The notes under the pieces are model-generated. The model saw only the letters and a program-made list of their open reading frames with translations, did no database searches and was not told the DNA's origin. DNA of 64,000 nucleotides. It comes from Rhodothermales bacterium. Its GTDB lineage: Bacteria > Bacteroidota > Rhodothermia > Rhodothermales > JANQRZ01. Positions 26,857 through 34,792 of the stretch are shown piece after piece. The position numbers were made by a program, and so were the translations under genes. The stretch covers positions 91,691 to 155,690 of the forward strand of contig JANQRZ010000011.1 in assembly GCA_028284265.1 (NCBI GenBank). Reading direction: 5' to 3'. The number at the start of each line of letters is the position of its first letter. The stretch's first letter is position 1.

Positions 26857-27927
26857 ATGCCCTTTATCGCTGCCACCGCCACCGGCTTCCCGCCGCACTT
26901 CTACTCGCAAGAGACCATCAGCGAAGACCTCCAGATGCTTTGGTCGGCGTATGGAGTCAATACGGATCGCGTAGCCCGCCTGCACGAAAACACGACGGTG
27001 GAGAGCCGTTACATCGCCGTCCCGAAGGAGGAGTACTACGATCTCAAGGGCTGGGAGGCCCCGAACGCCATCTTTGGTCGCGTTGCCTTTGAGCTAGGCA
27101 AGGAAACACTGAACAAGCTGTTTGCCAAGACCGACCTTGGCCCCGAAGACATTCGCCTGCTCACCTTCGCCACGACGACCGGTCTTGCCATCCCGACCAT
27201 CGACGCGCTCCTGCTGAACCGGATGCCGTTCGCGCCAGACACGAAGCGGATGCCGCTGTTCGGGCTAGGCTGCGTGGCGGGCGTGGCAGGGCTGGCCCGC
27301 GTGGCCGATTACCTGCGCGGCCATCCAACCGAGGCCGCTGTCCTCCTCGCCGAAGAGTTCTGCTCGCTCACCATCCAGAAGCACGACGTATCCATCGCCA
27401 ACCTGATCGCTTGTGGTCTGTTCGGCGATGCCGCCGGAGCTGTTCTCGTCGTCGGCGATGAGCACCCGATGGCCCGGCAGAACGGACACCCGATGCCGGA
27501 AGTGGTCGCCACGCGCTCGGTGCTCTTCCCCGACTCTGAGCATTTCATGGGCTGGGAGATCAAGGAAACGGGCATGCAGATCGTCCTCTCCGCCGACGTG
27601 CCCGAGGCGTCACGCGGACCACTCAGCAATGAGATCGCCCGCTTCCTCGGCGACCACGATCTAACCGTCGGCGACATCGGGCGCTGGGTGTGCCACCCCG
27701 GCGGGCCGAAGGTGATCGAAGCCCTCGAAGACGGTCTCGGCCTGAACGGCACGACACTCGAACGAAGCCGCGAGGTGCTCCGCACGGTTGGCAACGTCTC
27801 GTCGGTCTCGGCGCTGCTGATCCTCGACGCCGTGATGCACGATGATCCACCGCCGCCGGGCACATGGGGTTTGATGCTAGCGATGGGACCCGGCTTCGTC
27901 GCCGAACTCATCCTGCTGCGGTGGTGA
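26857..27927 (+). CDS. Type III polyketide synthase
   Basis: This 356-residue chalcone-synthase-fold enzyme has the catalytic triad in family positions: Cys139 in 'GLGCVAGVAG', His280 in 'WVCHPGGPKV' and Asn313 in 'TVGNVSSVS'. Bacterial members next to a methyltransferase (the BpsA or SrsA type) extend fatty acyl thioesters with malonyl-CoA to alkylpyrones or alkylresorcinols, which sit in membranes. The stop overlaps the start of the next gene (TGATG), so the two are coupled. It is transcribed divergently from the M14 peptidase across 132 bp. Confidence 0.88.
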   Translation: MPFIAATATGFPPHFYSQETISEDLQMLWSAYGVNTDRVARLHENTTVESRYIAVPKEEYYDLKGWEAPNAIFGRVAFELGKETLNKLFAKTDLGPEDIRLLTFATTTGLAIPTIDALLLNRMPFAPDTKRMPLFGLGCVAGVAGLARVADYLRGHPTEAAVLLAEEFCSLTIQKHDVSIANLIACGLFGDAAGAVLVVGDEHPMARQNGHPMPEVVATRSVLFPDSEHFMGWEIKETGMQIVLSADVPEASRGPLSNEIARFLGDHDLTVGDIGRWVCHPGGPKVIEALEDGLGLNGTTLERSREVLRTVGNVSSVSALLILDAVMHDDPPPPGTWGLMLAMGPGFVAELILLRW

Positions 27928-28490
27928 TGGATACCAAGCTGCTCTTTCTCGGCCTCATCGTACTCATCGCCGTGCAGCGGGTGATGGAGCTTCGCCTGAG
28001 CAAGCACAACGCCGAGGCCCTCCAAGCGCAGGGCGGCTACGAGGTCGGCGCAGGGCATATGCCGTGGATGAAAGCGATGCACACAGCGTGGTTCATCGCC
28101 ATACTCGCCGAGGTGGTTCTGCTCAACCGGCCGTTTGTGCCGTGGCTGGCTGTTGTCGGGTTCATCGGTCTCGGCATCGGGCAGGCGCTGCGCTACGCGG
28201 CGATTCGCACGCTCGGGCCGCGCTGGACGACCAACATCATGATCCTCCCGGAGGCTCCGCCTATTTCGAGCGGCCTCTACCGTCGCATCCGTCACCCGAA
28301 CTATCTCGGCGTGATCCTCGAAATCGCTGCCGTGCCGCTGATCCACACGGCGTGGCTGACGGCCATCGTCTTCACCGTCCTGAATGGGCTCGTACTCCGC
28401 GTCCGCATCCGAGCCGAGGAGCAGGCGCTCCGCGAGGCGAACGCCTACGATGCGAGTGTTGGACAGCAGCCCCGGTTTATTCCGAGTTGA
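27927..28490 (+). CDS. Isoprenylcysteine methyltransferase-family membrane protein
   Basis: This 187-residue integral membrane protein has about five hydrophobic spans and the ICMT-family SAM-binding segment near the C-terminus ('SGLYRRIRHPNYLGVILE', followed by 'RVRIRAEEQAL'). The ATG at 27927 overlaps the PKS stop by one base; a longer frame upstream exists but runs inside the PKS gene. In bpsA-bpsB-type pairs, this family methylates the hydroxyl of the alkylpyrone or resorcinol made by the synthase, which fits here. It runs 14 bp into the end of the convergent transporter gene. Confidence 0.85.
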   Translation: MDTKLLFLGLIVLIAVQRVMELRLSKHNAEALQAQGGYEVGAGHMPWMKAMHTAWFIAILAEVVLLNRPFVPWLAVVGFIGLGIGQALRYAAIRTLGPRWTTNIMILPEAPPISSGLYRRIRHPNYLGVILEIAAVPLIHTAWLTAIVFTVLNGLVLRVRIRAEEQALREANAYDASVGQQPRFIPS

Positions 28491-29970
28491 CCCCGAGCGT
28501 GCGCCGCGCCATCCAGCGGTTGAGCGCGATGAAGCACGCGAGCGCAATCGCCCACTGGACGAGGCAGGTCATCGGGCTGAACGGGTCGAGCGGGTTGTAC
28601 CACGTATCGGGCGCGTAGACCGTCGCGGCCAGACCCAGCCACCAGACGAGCAGCACGACGGCTTCGAGCGGGATCAGGTAGCGGATCATCCCGTCCCACA
28701 CCGAATGCAACCGCCAGTCCTCGGGGGTCGCCAGTTCGTTTCGCAGCCGGGCCGCGCCGTGGCGGATGACAGCGAAGGCGACGAACGCACCGGAGATCAT
28801 CAGCGCCACACCCCACACAAAGTCTTGGTTGGCGAAGAAGTTGAGGTTCAATGCACTCGGCACGCCGAGGACGAATCCGACACCGGCGACCGTCGCCACG
28901 GCCCGCGTGCGAGGCAGGCCGAAGTCGACGAGTGCGCGACTCGCCAGCTCGATCATTGAGATCAGCGACGATAGCGCAGCGAAGGAGAGCGCGAGGAAGA
29001 ACAGCACGGCGAGCACCTTGCCGAAGGCCATCTGCGCGAAAAGCTGCGGCATCCAGATGAACGTCAGCCCCGTCGAGGCGGGACCGCTCGACTTCATCAC
29101 ATCGAGAATCTCGCCCCGGCTCATCTCGGCTCCGAGGACGGCGAAGACGGTTCCGAAAATCATCGTCGCCGCTAGCAGCGACACCATGTTGTTGCCGATG
29201 CCTGTCAGGAAAGCGTTGCGGACGACGCCGTGCTCCTTCTTCATGTAGGCCGCGTAAGTCAGGATCAGCCCCCACCCTGCGCCGGTATCCCATGCGTTCT
29301 GCGTCAGCGCCTCCAGCCACAGCTTCGGCTGCGAAAGCTGACTCCACTCGGGCGTGAAGAGGTAGGCCAGCCCCGCGCCCGATCCCGGCAGCGTGAGCGC
29401 CCGCACGACCGCGATTACCACGATCACGAGCAGCGTCGGCACCAGAATCCGGTTGGCGCGCTCTATGGAGCGGACTCCCTGCCAGCAGGCGAGCGCGCCG
29501 AGAATCATCGCCGACGCATGGAAGACGAGCGGCCACCCGCTCGCCTGAAAGCCATCCCACGTCGCCATCGCCGACTCGGTCGTGAGCGGCAATCCGGCAA
29601 AGAGCGACTCCGTCGTGTAGTAGAAGCACCACCCCGCGACGACCGCATAGTAGAACATGATCGCCGTCGCCACGAACCCGACGAACGCACCCATCCACGC
29701 GAATCTCTCGCCTGCCATCTTCGCAAACGTGCCGACAATGCCCATCCGCCCGCGCTGTCCAAGGGCATACTCGGCGATGATGAGCGGAATGCTCCAGATG
29801 AGCAGGAAGATCAGCCACGCGAAGAGGAACGCCCCCGCCCCGTCATCCCCACCGTTCTGTGCCGCGATGCGTGGGAATCGCCAGATGTTGCCCGTCCCGA
29901 CCGCGATGCCGAGCACGCTCAACAGTAGCGCCCAGCGCGAAGAAAAGCGTTGCTCAGTCGCGTTTTGCAT
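28477..29970 (-). CDS. Sodium-dependent transporter, NSS/SNF family
   Basis: This 497-residue transporter has 11-12 hydrophobic segments. The LeuT-fold first helix is clear: 'SVLGIAVGTGNIWRFP', with the unwound Gly-rich substrate/Na+ site, then 'GAFLFAWLIFLLIWSIPL' and 'AEYALGQRGR'. NSS members import amino acids or related solutes with Na+; the substrate is not evident. It lies 6 bp after the ParA-like gene on the same strand and its 3' end overlaps the convergent methyltransferase gene by 14 bp. Confidence 0.9.
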   Translation of the reverse strand: MQNATEQRFSSRWALLLSVLGIAVGTGNIWRFPRIAAQNGGDDGAGAFLFAWLIFLLIWSIPLIIAEYALGQRGRMGIVGTFAKMAGERFAWMGAFVGFVATAIMFYYAVVAGWCFYYTTESLFAGLPLTTESAMATWDGFQASGWPLVFHASAMILGALACWQGVRSIERANRILVPTLLVIVVIAVVRALTLPGSGAGLAYLFTPEWSQLSQPKLWLEALTQNAWDTGAGWGLILTYAAYMKKEHGVVRNAFLTGIGNNMVSLLAATMIFGTVFAVLGAEMSRGEILDVMKSSGPASTGLTFIWMPQLFAQMAFGKVLAVLFFLALSFAALSSLISMIELASRALVDFGLPRTRAVATVAGVGFVLGVPSALNLNFFANQDFVWGVALMISGAFVAFAVIRHGAARLRNELATPEDWRLHSVWDGMIRYLIPLEAVVLLVWWLGLAATVYAPDTWYNPLDPFSPMTCLVQWAIALACFIALNRWMARRTLGVNSE

Positions 29971-29976
29971 AGGGCC

Positions 29977-30864
29977 TTAGAGTCGATTCAAGGTCATCCA
30001 CATACCGCCCGTCAACATACTGGAGTCCGGGTCGGAAGACAGCACGTTCGCTGGCGTCTGCTCTGACTCGTCCGGCAAGCTGGTTGGTACGCCGTTGGAC
30101 GCTGACGGGGTCGGAAAGAGATAGCGGTTTAGCTCATCGGCGGCATTGGCGTAGTCGCGGGCACCCCGTGAGGCGATGTCACGGTCGAAGACAGTCTCGC
30201 CACCGTGCGTGCTCTCGGCAAGCGAGGCACTTGTGCGAATTTCGCTGGCGAGAACGTGGCTGCCGTAGGTCTCTCGGATATAGTGCGTATACCGGGCGTG
30301 GTCGCGCTTGCGAGCATCCACCTGGGTCAGCAGAAACAGCGGCTCGTCGAGTGACGGGTTCAGCTTGTCTTGCACGAGCTTGGCGGTCGCGTAGGTCTGC
30401 TCGGCCCCGACGACCGGTTGGTATTCCGGTGTGACCGGGATGAGCACCGAATCGCTTGCCACGAGCGCGTTCAGGCTGAAGACCGTCATCGCCGCCGCAG
30501 TGTCGAGGAGGATCAGATCGTAGTCGTGCCCCTGCTCTAAGGCCTCCTTGATCCAGAGCACATCGGTCGGGCGACTCAGCTTGCGCGCAGCCTTCGTCAT
30601 GTTGTACGAGGCCGGGAGCAGCTCGAATCCATGCAGCGGCACCACGTCGAGGTCACGCGGCATCACGTCGGGATCGAACAGCGCGAGCGACGAGCGCTCC
30701 TCCGGTGGCTCTTCCACGCCGAGCAGTCGCGTCAGGAAGCCCTGCGGATCGAGGTCCACGGCGAGAACGCGGCGGCCGCTTAGGCCAAAGGCCGCCGCCG
30801 TGTGGATCGTCGTGGTGGTTTTGCCCGTCCCGCCTTTGTGGTTGCAGATACTGAGAACGGGCAT
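29977..30864 (-). CDS. ParA/MinD-type ATPase
   Basis: This protein of about 295 residues starts with the deviant Walker A 'CNHKGGTGKTTTTIH', then 'VLAVDLDPQGFLTRLLG' (A') and 'DLILLDTAAAM' (Walker B). It is a ParA-type partition/positioning ATPase. No parB or parS-like site is next to it; instead it precedes an NSS transporter gene by 6 bp. It may therefore be an orphan ParA that positions another cargo, or co-transcription may be incidental. The Met at 30864 fits the start of the first beta strand; an alternative Met lies four codons upstream. The C-terminal 50 residues are Ser/Pro-rich. Confidence 0.85.
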   Translation of the reverse strand: MPVLSICNHKGGTGKTTTTIHTAAAFGLSGRRVLAVDLDPQGFLTRLLGVEEPPEERSSLALFDPDVMPRDLDVVPLHGFELLPASYNMTKAARKLSRPTDVLWIKEALEQGHDYDLILLDTAAAMTVFSLNALVASDSVLIPVTPEYQPVVGAEQTYATAKLVQDKLNPSLDEPLFLLTQVDARKRDHARYTHYIRETYGSHVLASEIRTSASLAESTHGGETVFDRDIASRGARDYANAADELNRYLFPTPSASNGVPTSLPDESEQTPANVLSSDPDSSMLTGGMWMTLNRL

Positions 30865-30894
30865 AGGGGAGCGCATGGATGAGTGAGAGCCGGG

Positions 30895-30925
30895 CGAAAT
30901 TACCCTTCCCCCTCTTCCGAATCAA
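30895..30925 (-). promoter_or_regulatory. Candidate promoter for parA
   Basis: On the minus strand, TTG (30923-30925) and 'taatttcg' (30895-30902, one mismatch to TAnnTTTG) are separated by 20 bp, within the 19-23 bp spacing of Bacteroidota housekeeping promoters. The predicted transcript would start 20-30 nt before the parA start codon. Confidence 0.35.
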
Positions 30926-31061
30926 CCCGACTCCCAGCGAATCTGCCAGGCTTTAGTTCACATACCTAACAACCGATATTCGCCTAGAGGTATCCATTCG
31001 CTACTTTAGTGAAGCCGCCGGAAGCGTTTTAACTTTCTTCCACCTCCCCCACCACGCCCCT

Positions 31062-32741
31062 GTGAACGCCCTTCCTCGCTACCGCTTCGTCGACCAGTTC
31101 AATGGCTCGATCTGGGTGCTTATATCGGGCGTCATGCTCGGCCTAAGCTTCCCACCGTTCCCAACATGGTGGCTGGCCTATGTAGCGCTCGTGCCGCTAA
31201 TCGCCCGCTGGAGCAGGTTGCCGCTCGGCTGGATGCTGCTGCGCGAAGCGTACTCCACATTCCTCATTATGGCGGCGATAGCCGGGCACTGGGTTCTGTT
31301 CCATGAGCAGGTGCTGACGGCGCTCACGTCCGGCCTTGGCCTGCTGCTGCTGCCGGTACCGATGACGTTGCCCATCGTGGCAGCAGGCTTAGCGAAACGG
31401 CGCTTCGGATTCAAGGTCGGCTTTGTCGTCCTTGTCTCATTCTGGCTGGCGATGGAATACGTCATGACGCACGGCCCGGTCGCCCTCCCGTGGTTGCTCC
31501 TCGGGAACACGCAGGCTGCTGCCATGCCGTTCAACCAGTTCGCAGATATTGCCGGGGTAGGTGGCTTGACGCTGTGGATCTGGGTCGTCAATGGCTTGAT
31601 CTACTGGTCGCTGGAAGCGCGCCACCAGCTAGCGAAAGCCGCGCTGGCCGTTGCCACCGTTGCGGTTGTTGCCGCCCCTGTCGGCTACGGCTGGTGGCGA
31701 CTAGACAACATGGAAACGTCCACGGCATCGCTGGAGGTCGGCCTCGTGCAGCCCGCCGTCGCGCCGAACCGCTGGTCGGACGTGACGAACGGTGCCCGCG
31801 TGGACCTCATGGCTTCGCTCTCTGTGCAGAAGCTGCAAGAGAGCGAGCGTACCGCCCGCCGCCCCAGCCTGCTCGTCTGGCCCGAAACGTCGCTCCCGGT
31901 CTACGCCGATACGCGCCGCCAGCGTGCGCTGTACAATCGTCTCGGACGGTGGACCTCCCGACACAATGTTGCCCTGCTGACCGGAGCCATCACCCGCTAC
32001 GATTCGGCTCCTTCGCTGACAGTGGATGCTGTAGTGGCCGAGAAGTACGCGCAAGTCACGCCGTATTACAACAGCGCGCTGCTCTTTCAGGGCGCTGGCC
32101 GCACCCAGCAGATCGACAAGATCCACATGATCCCGTTCGCCGAGCGGGTTCCGCTCGTGGAATGGCGCCCCGCCCTCGCGGCACTCGGCGTCGCCTCGGG
32201 CGGGGTTGGAGCCTATGGCATCGGGCGGAGAATCCGCGTTATGGAAACCGGCCCCAACCGCTTTGGGACGCTAATCTGTTACGAGTCGCTCTTCGGCGAT
32301 CACGCCCGGAAGCTTGTTGAGCAAGGAGCCGAGTTCCTGACTGTGCTTTCGCAGGATGGCTGGTGGGGCCAGTCCGCAGGCTACCGGCAGCACTTCGCGC
32401 TCACGCGGCTGCGAGCTATCGAAACACGGCGAGCCGTCGTGCTGGGCACCGTCACGGGCCGGAGCGGCCTCATCGGCCCTGATGGCGGCGTCCAAGAGAC
32501 AACCGACTGGATGGAGCAGACCGTGCACCAAGTCTCGGTTCCCCTCCTCCATGCACCGACCTACTACTCGCTCCACGGCGACTGGGTTGGTCGGGTTGCC
32601 CTCGTGCTCTCGCTGTTACTGAGTGTGGTCTGGGGATTCCTGACGCTCTTCTTCCCGAACTGGCGCGTCCCCTCGGAGCGGCAGCAGCGCGCGCCATCGC
32701 AGCCACAAATCTTCGGGTTCAAGCGGTCGCCGATTCCGTAG
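31062..32741 (+). CDS. lnt: Apolipoprotein N-acyltransferase
   Basis: This 559-residue inner-membrane enzyme adds the third acyl chain to lipoproteins. The N-terminal half has about six to seven membrane spans; the C-terminal half is a nitrilase-like domain. The catalytic triad is visible: Glu275 in 'LVWPETSLPVY', Lys353 in 'DKIHMIPFAER' and Cys406 in 'TLICYESLFG'. Length is close to the 510-560 typical of the family. The first ATG gives a reasonable N-terminus. The many lipoproteins in this window (17760, 24547, 45167, 46120) are expected substrates. Divergent from parA. Confidence 0.92.
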   Translation: MNALPRYRFVDQFNGSIWVLISGVMLGLSFPPFPTWWLAYVALVPLIARWSRLPLGWMLLREAYSTFLIMAAIAGHWVLFHEQVLTALTSGLGLLLLPVPMTLPIVAAGLAKRRFGFKVGFVVLVSFWLAMEYVMTHGPVALPWLLLGNTQAAAMPFNQFADIAGVGGLTLWIWVVNGLIYWSLEARHQLAKAALAVATVAVVAAPVGYGWWRLDNMETSTASLEVGLVQPAVAPNRWSDVTNGARVDLMASLSVQKLQESERTARRPSLLVWPETSLPVYADTRRQRALYNRLGRWTSRHNVALLTGAITRYDSAPSLTVDAVVAEKYAQVTPYYNSALLFQGAGRTQQIDKIHMIPFAERVPLVEWRPALAALGVASGGVGAYGIGRRIRVMETGPNRFGTLICYESLFGDHARKLVEQGAEFLTVLSQDGWWGQSAGYRQHFALTRLRAIETRRAVVLGTVTGRSGLIGPDGGVQETTDWMEQTVHQVSVPLLHAPTYYSLHGDWVGRVALVLSLLLSVVWGFLTLFFPNWRVPSERQQRAPSQPQIFGFKRSPIP

Positions 32742-32796
32742 CCAAGGCACAGAGCAGCGGTCTATCTTACGGACCTCGCTTGACACCCTGCTGGCT

Positions 32797-33405
32797 GTGC
32801 TCCGTCTTCGTGTTCCCTTTGTTCTCGCCTCCCAGTCGCCTCGACGAAAGCAGCTTCTGGAACGCCTCGACCTCGCGTTCGAGGTGCACCCAAGCGATGC
32901 GGACGAAACGCTCCCGCCGGACATCTCGCCCGAAGACGCGGTGCGCTTGCTCGCCAAGCAGAAGGCCGAGGCCGTCGCCCCGAAACATCCCGATGCATTG
33001 ACACTCGGGGCCGACACGATCGTCGTGCTCAACGGCGATGTACTCGGCAAACCCACCGATACAAGCGAGGCCATTGCCATGTTGGAGCGCCTGAGCGGGC
33101 GCTCGCACACGGTCCACACGGGTCTCGCGCTCGTCTATGCTGGACGCACCATCACAGCACATGAAGCGACGGAGGTCACGTTCGCTCTGCTCACTGACGA
33201 GGAGATCGCCGCCTACGTCCAGACCGGCTCCCCGATGGACAAGGCTGGAGCCTACGGCATTCAGGATGACCTAGGCGCACTGTTCGTCGAGCGCGTCCGG
33301 GGCGACTACTACAACGTGGTCGGCCTTCCGCTACACCGGCTATACCGGACGCTTCGCACCTATTTCGCCGATCTTCTCGCCCCCCTCGGCGTTCAGGAGG
33401 CCTGA
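32797..33405 (+). CDS. maf: Maf-family nucleoside triphosphate pyrophosphatase
   Basis: This 202-residue Maf protein hydrolyses dTTP/UTP or modified nucleotides to monophosphates as a housecleaning enzyme. Motifs are 'LASQSPRRKQLLERL' at the N-terminus, 'LGADTIVVLNGDVLGKP' with the catalytic Asp, and 'MDKAGAYGIQ'. Start is GTG at 32797, giving 'MLRLRVPFVLASQSPRR'; an in-frame CTG further up is less likely. It lies 55 bp after lnt and 25 bp before the amidotransferase gene, so the three may share a transcript. Confidence 0.92.
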   Translation: MLRLRVPFVLASQSPRRKQLLERLDLAFEVHPSDADETLPPDISPEDAVRLLAKQKAEAVAPKHPDALTLGADTIVVLNGDVLGKPTDTSEAIAMLERLSGRSHTVHTGLALVYAGRTITAHEATEVTFALLTDEEIAAYVQTGSPMDKAGAYGIQDDLGALFVERVRGDYYNVVGLPLHRLYRTLRTYFADLLAPLGVQEA

Positions 33406-33430
33406 CCGACCGCCTCTTGATTTCCGTGCT

Positions 33431-34174
33431 ATGGCCCCCAACTACGACCAACTCCGCATCCGACTTATCCAAGTCCGCGAGCGCCCCGCAGTCATTCAGG
33501 AAGAGCAGCAGACGTTCTTGGAGCGCTGCCACATCCGCCCCGAGCAGCTCCTGACAGTCAACGCCCTCTCGGATACACTCGACGAGTCGCTCCTCGATGG
33601 GGTGGATGCGGTCATGATCGGGGGAGCTGGGGCCTATTCAGTCACGCAGACCTACCCGTGGACCGACGACCTCATCCGACTCGTCGAAGGATGCTACGAA
33701 CGATATCTCCCTCTCTTTGGGTCGTGCTGGGGCCACCAGTTTATCGCCCGCGCGTTCGGGGGCACAGTCATCAAAGACTTGGACCGGAGCGAGATGGGAA
33801 CGCAAGAAGTGTTTTTGACAGAGGCTGGCTGCACCGACCCGCTCTTCCGTGACTTTCCGCGTCGATTCTCGGCCCAGATGGGTCACCAGGACCGCGTCAG
33901 CGTGCTGCCCTCGGGAACCATCGAGCTTGCCCGCAATGCGACGGCCCCGTTTCAATCGTTCCGCATCGCGGACCGCCCGATCTACGGCACACAGTTCCAC
34001 AGCGAACTCGACGCCGAACGCGAGCGCCAGCGACTCGTCGCCTATCGGGCCTATTACACCGAGACCCAGAGCGAGGCCGAGTTCGAGCGTACCCTTGCCG
34101 AGCTACGCGACACACCGGAGGTGGACGGCCTGCTCTCGACGTTCCTGCTCCGCTTCGCCGTAGAGCCGGAGTAA
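33431..34174 (+). CDS. Class I glutamine amidotransferase domain protein
   Basis: This 247-residue single-domain GATase1 has the nucleophile Cys99 in 'FGSCWGHQF', and His190 and Glu192 in 'GTQFHSELD' complete the Cys-His-Glu triad. It resembles free-standing GMP-synthase-like amidotransferases, for which ammonia acceptors are often unknown. There is no fused synthetase domain and no obvious partner next door. The protein is cytoplasmic, has no signal peptide, and starts 25 bp after maf. A role in nucleotide or polyamine metabolism is possible but not shown. Confidence 0.85.
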   Translation: MAPNYDQLRIRLIQVRERPAVIQEEQQTFLERCHIRPEQLLTVNALSDTLDESLLDGVDAVMIGGAGAYSVTQTYPWTDDLIRLVEGCYERYLPLFGSCWGHQFIARAFGGTVIKDLDRSEMGTQEVFLTEAGCTDPLFRDFPRRFSAQMGHQDRVSVLPSGTIELARNATAPFQSFRIADRPIYGTQFHSELDAERERQRLVAYRAYYTETQSEAEFERTLAELRDTPEVDGLLSTFLLRFAVEPE

Positions 34175-34184
34175 GGCGGGCGGT

Positions 34185-34619
34185 TCAGACTTGCTGCCGG
34201 ACGGCTTCGCGAAGCATCGCAAACAGTTCGTCCTTGACGAACGGCTTGCTGACATAGCCCCCGAATCCGGCATCGAGAAAGTTCTCGCGGTCGCCGGGTA
34301 GCGCATAGGCCGTGCAGGCAAGCGCCGGAAGCGCACGGTGCTGAGGCATCTCGCGCAGTGCTTCCAGCACGTCGATGCCCGTGCGGGACTCTCCAAGGTT
34401 GATGTCGAGCAGCGCGACATCAAATGCGTTGTGCCGGGCTGCCTCCAGCGTTTCATCTACGCCACTGGCAATCGTCGCCTCAAACTCCTTGCGAAGCAGA
34501 TGCCTCAAAAGCATCCTTGACTCGGTGTTGTCTTCGAGCACAAGAACGCGGAGTTTCTCACTCGGCGCGGGAAGCGCCGCGGAAGGAACAGCAGGAGGCG
34601 TATTGTGTGGCTGACTCAT
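34185..34619 (-). CDS. Response regulator receiver-only protein
   Basis: This 144-residue receiver domain starts at ATG 34619; an upstream ATG at 34655 adds 12 unconvincing residues. The acidic pocket is in 'VLVLEDNTESR', the phospho-acceptor Asp in 'ALLDINLGES', the Thr in 'ACTAYALPG' and the Lys in 'GYVSKPFVKDE'. There is no output domain, so it works as a CheY/Spo0F-like single-domain regulator. No histidine kinase is encoded nearby; the partner must lie elsewhere. It converges on the amidotransferase gene with a 10-bp gap. Confidence 0.88.
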   Translation of the reverse strand: MSQPHNTPPAVPSAALPAPSEKLRVLVLEDNTESRMLLRHLLRKEFEATIASGVDETLEAARHNAFDVALLDINLGESRTGIDVLEALREMPQHRALPALACTAYALPGDRENFLDAGFGGYVSKPFVKDELFAMLREAVRQQV

Positions 34620-34730
34620 ACAAGCAGGGCATGGGCGAGACTCGGCACGAAGCATAACAGGCCCAAAGGCACACCTGTGCTTGGGCGTCTACACCTCTTA
34701 TCGGCGATGACCTGCTTCATGTAAACTAAA

Positions 34731-34762
34731 GCGAGCCTGACTCTATGAAGAGTCAGGCTCGC
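34731..34762 (-). terminator. Intrinsic terminator after the amine oxidase-like gene
   Basis: A perfect 13-bp stem (34731-34743 with 34750-34762; loop of six) starts 30 bp after the stop of the gene at 34793. On the minus strand it is followed by 'tttagttt'. It therefore closes the 36860-34793 transcription unit. Confidence 0.8.
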
Positions 34763-34792
34763 CTTGCTAGCAGCTAGTGAGCGCTGTGCTTG

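Noticed and set aside
26725..26985. An N-terminally longer M14 peptidase starting at 26985.
   Set aside because: The extension overlaps the start of the divergent polyketide synthase gene and lacks signal features; ATG 26724 opens a proper signal peptide.
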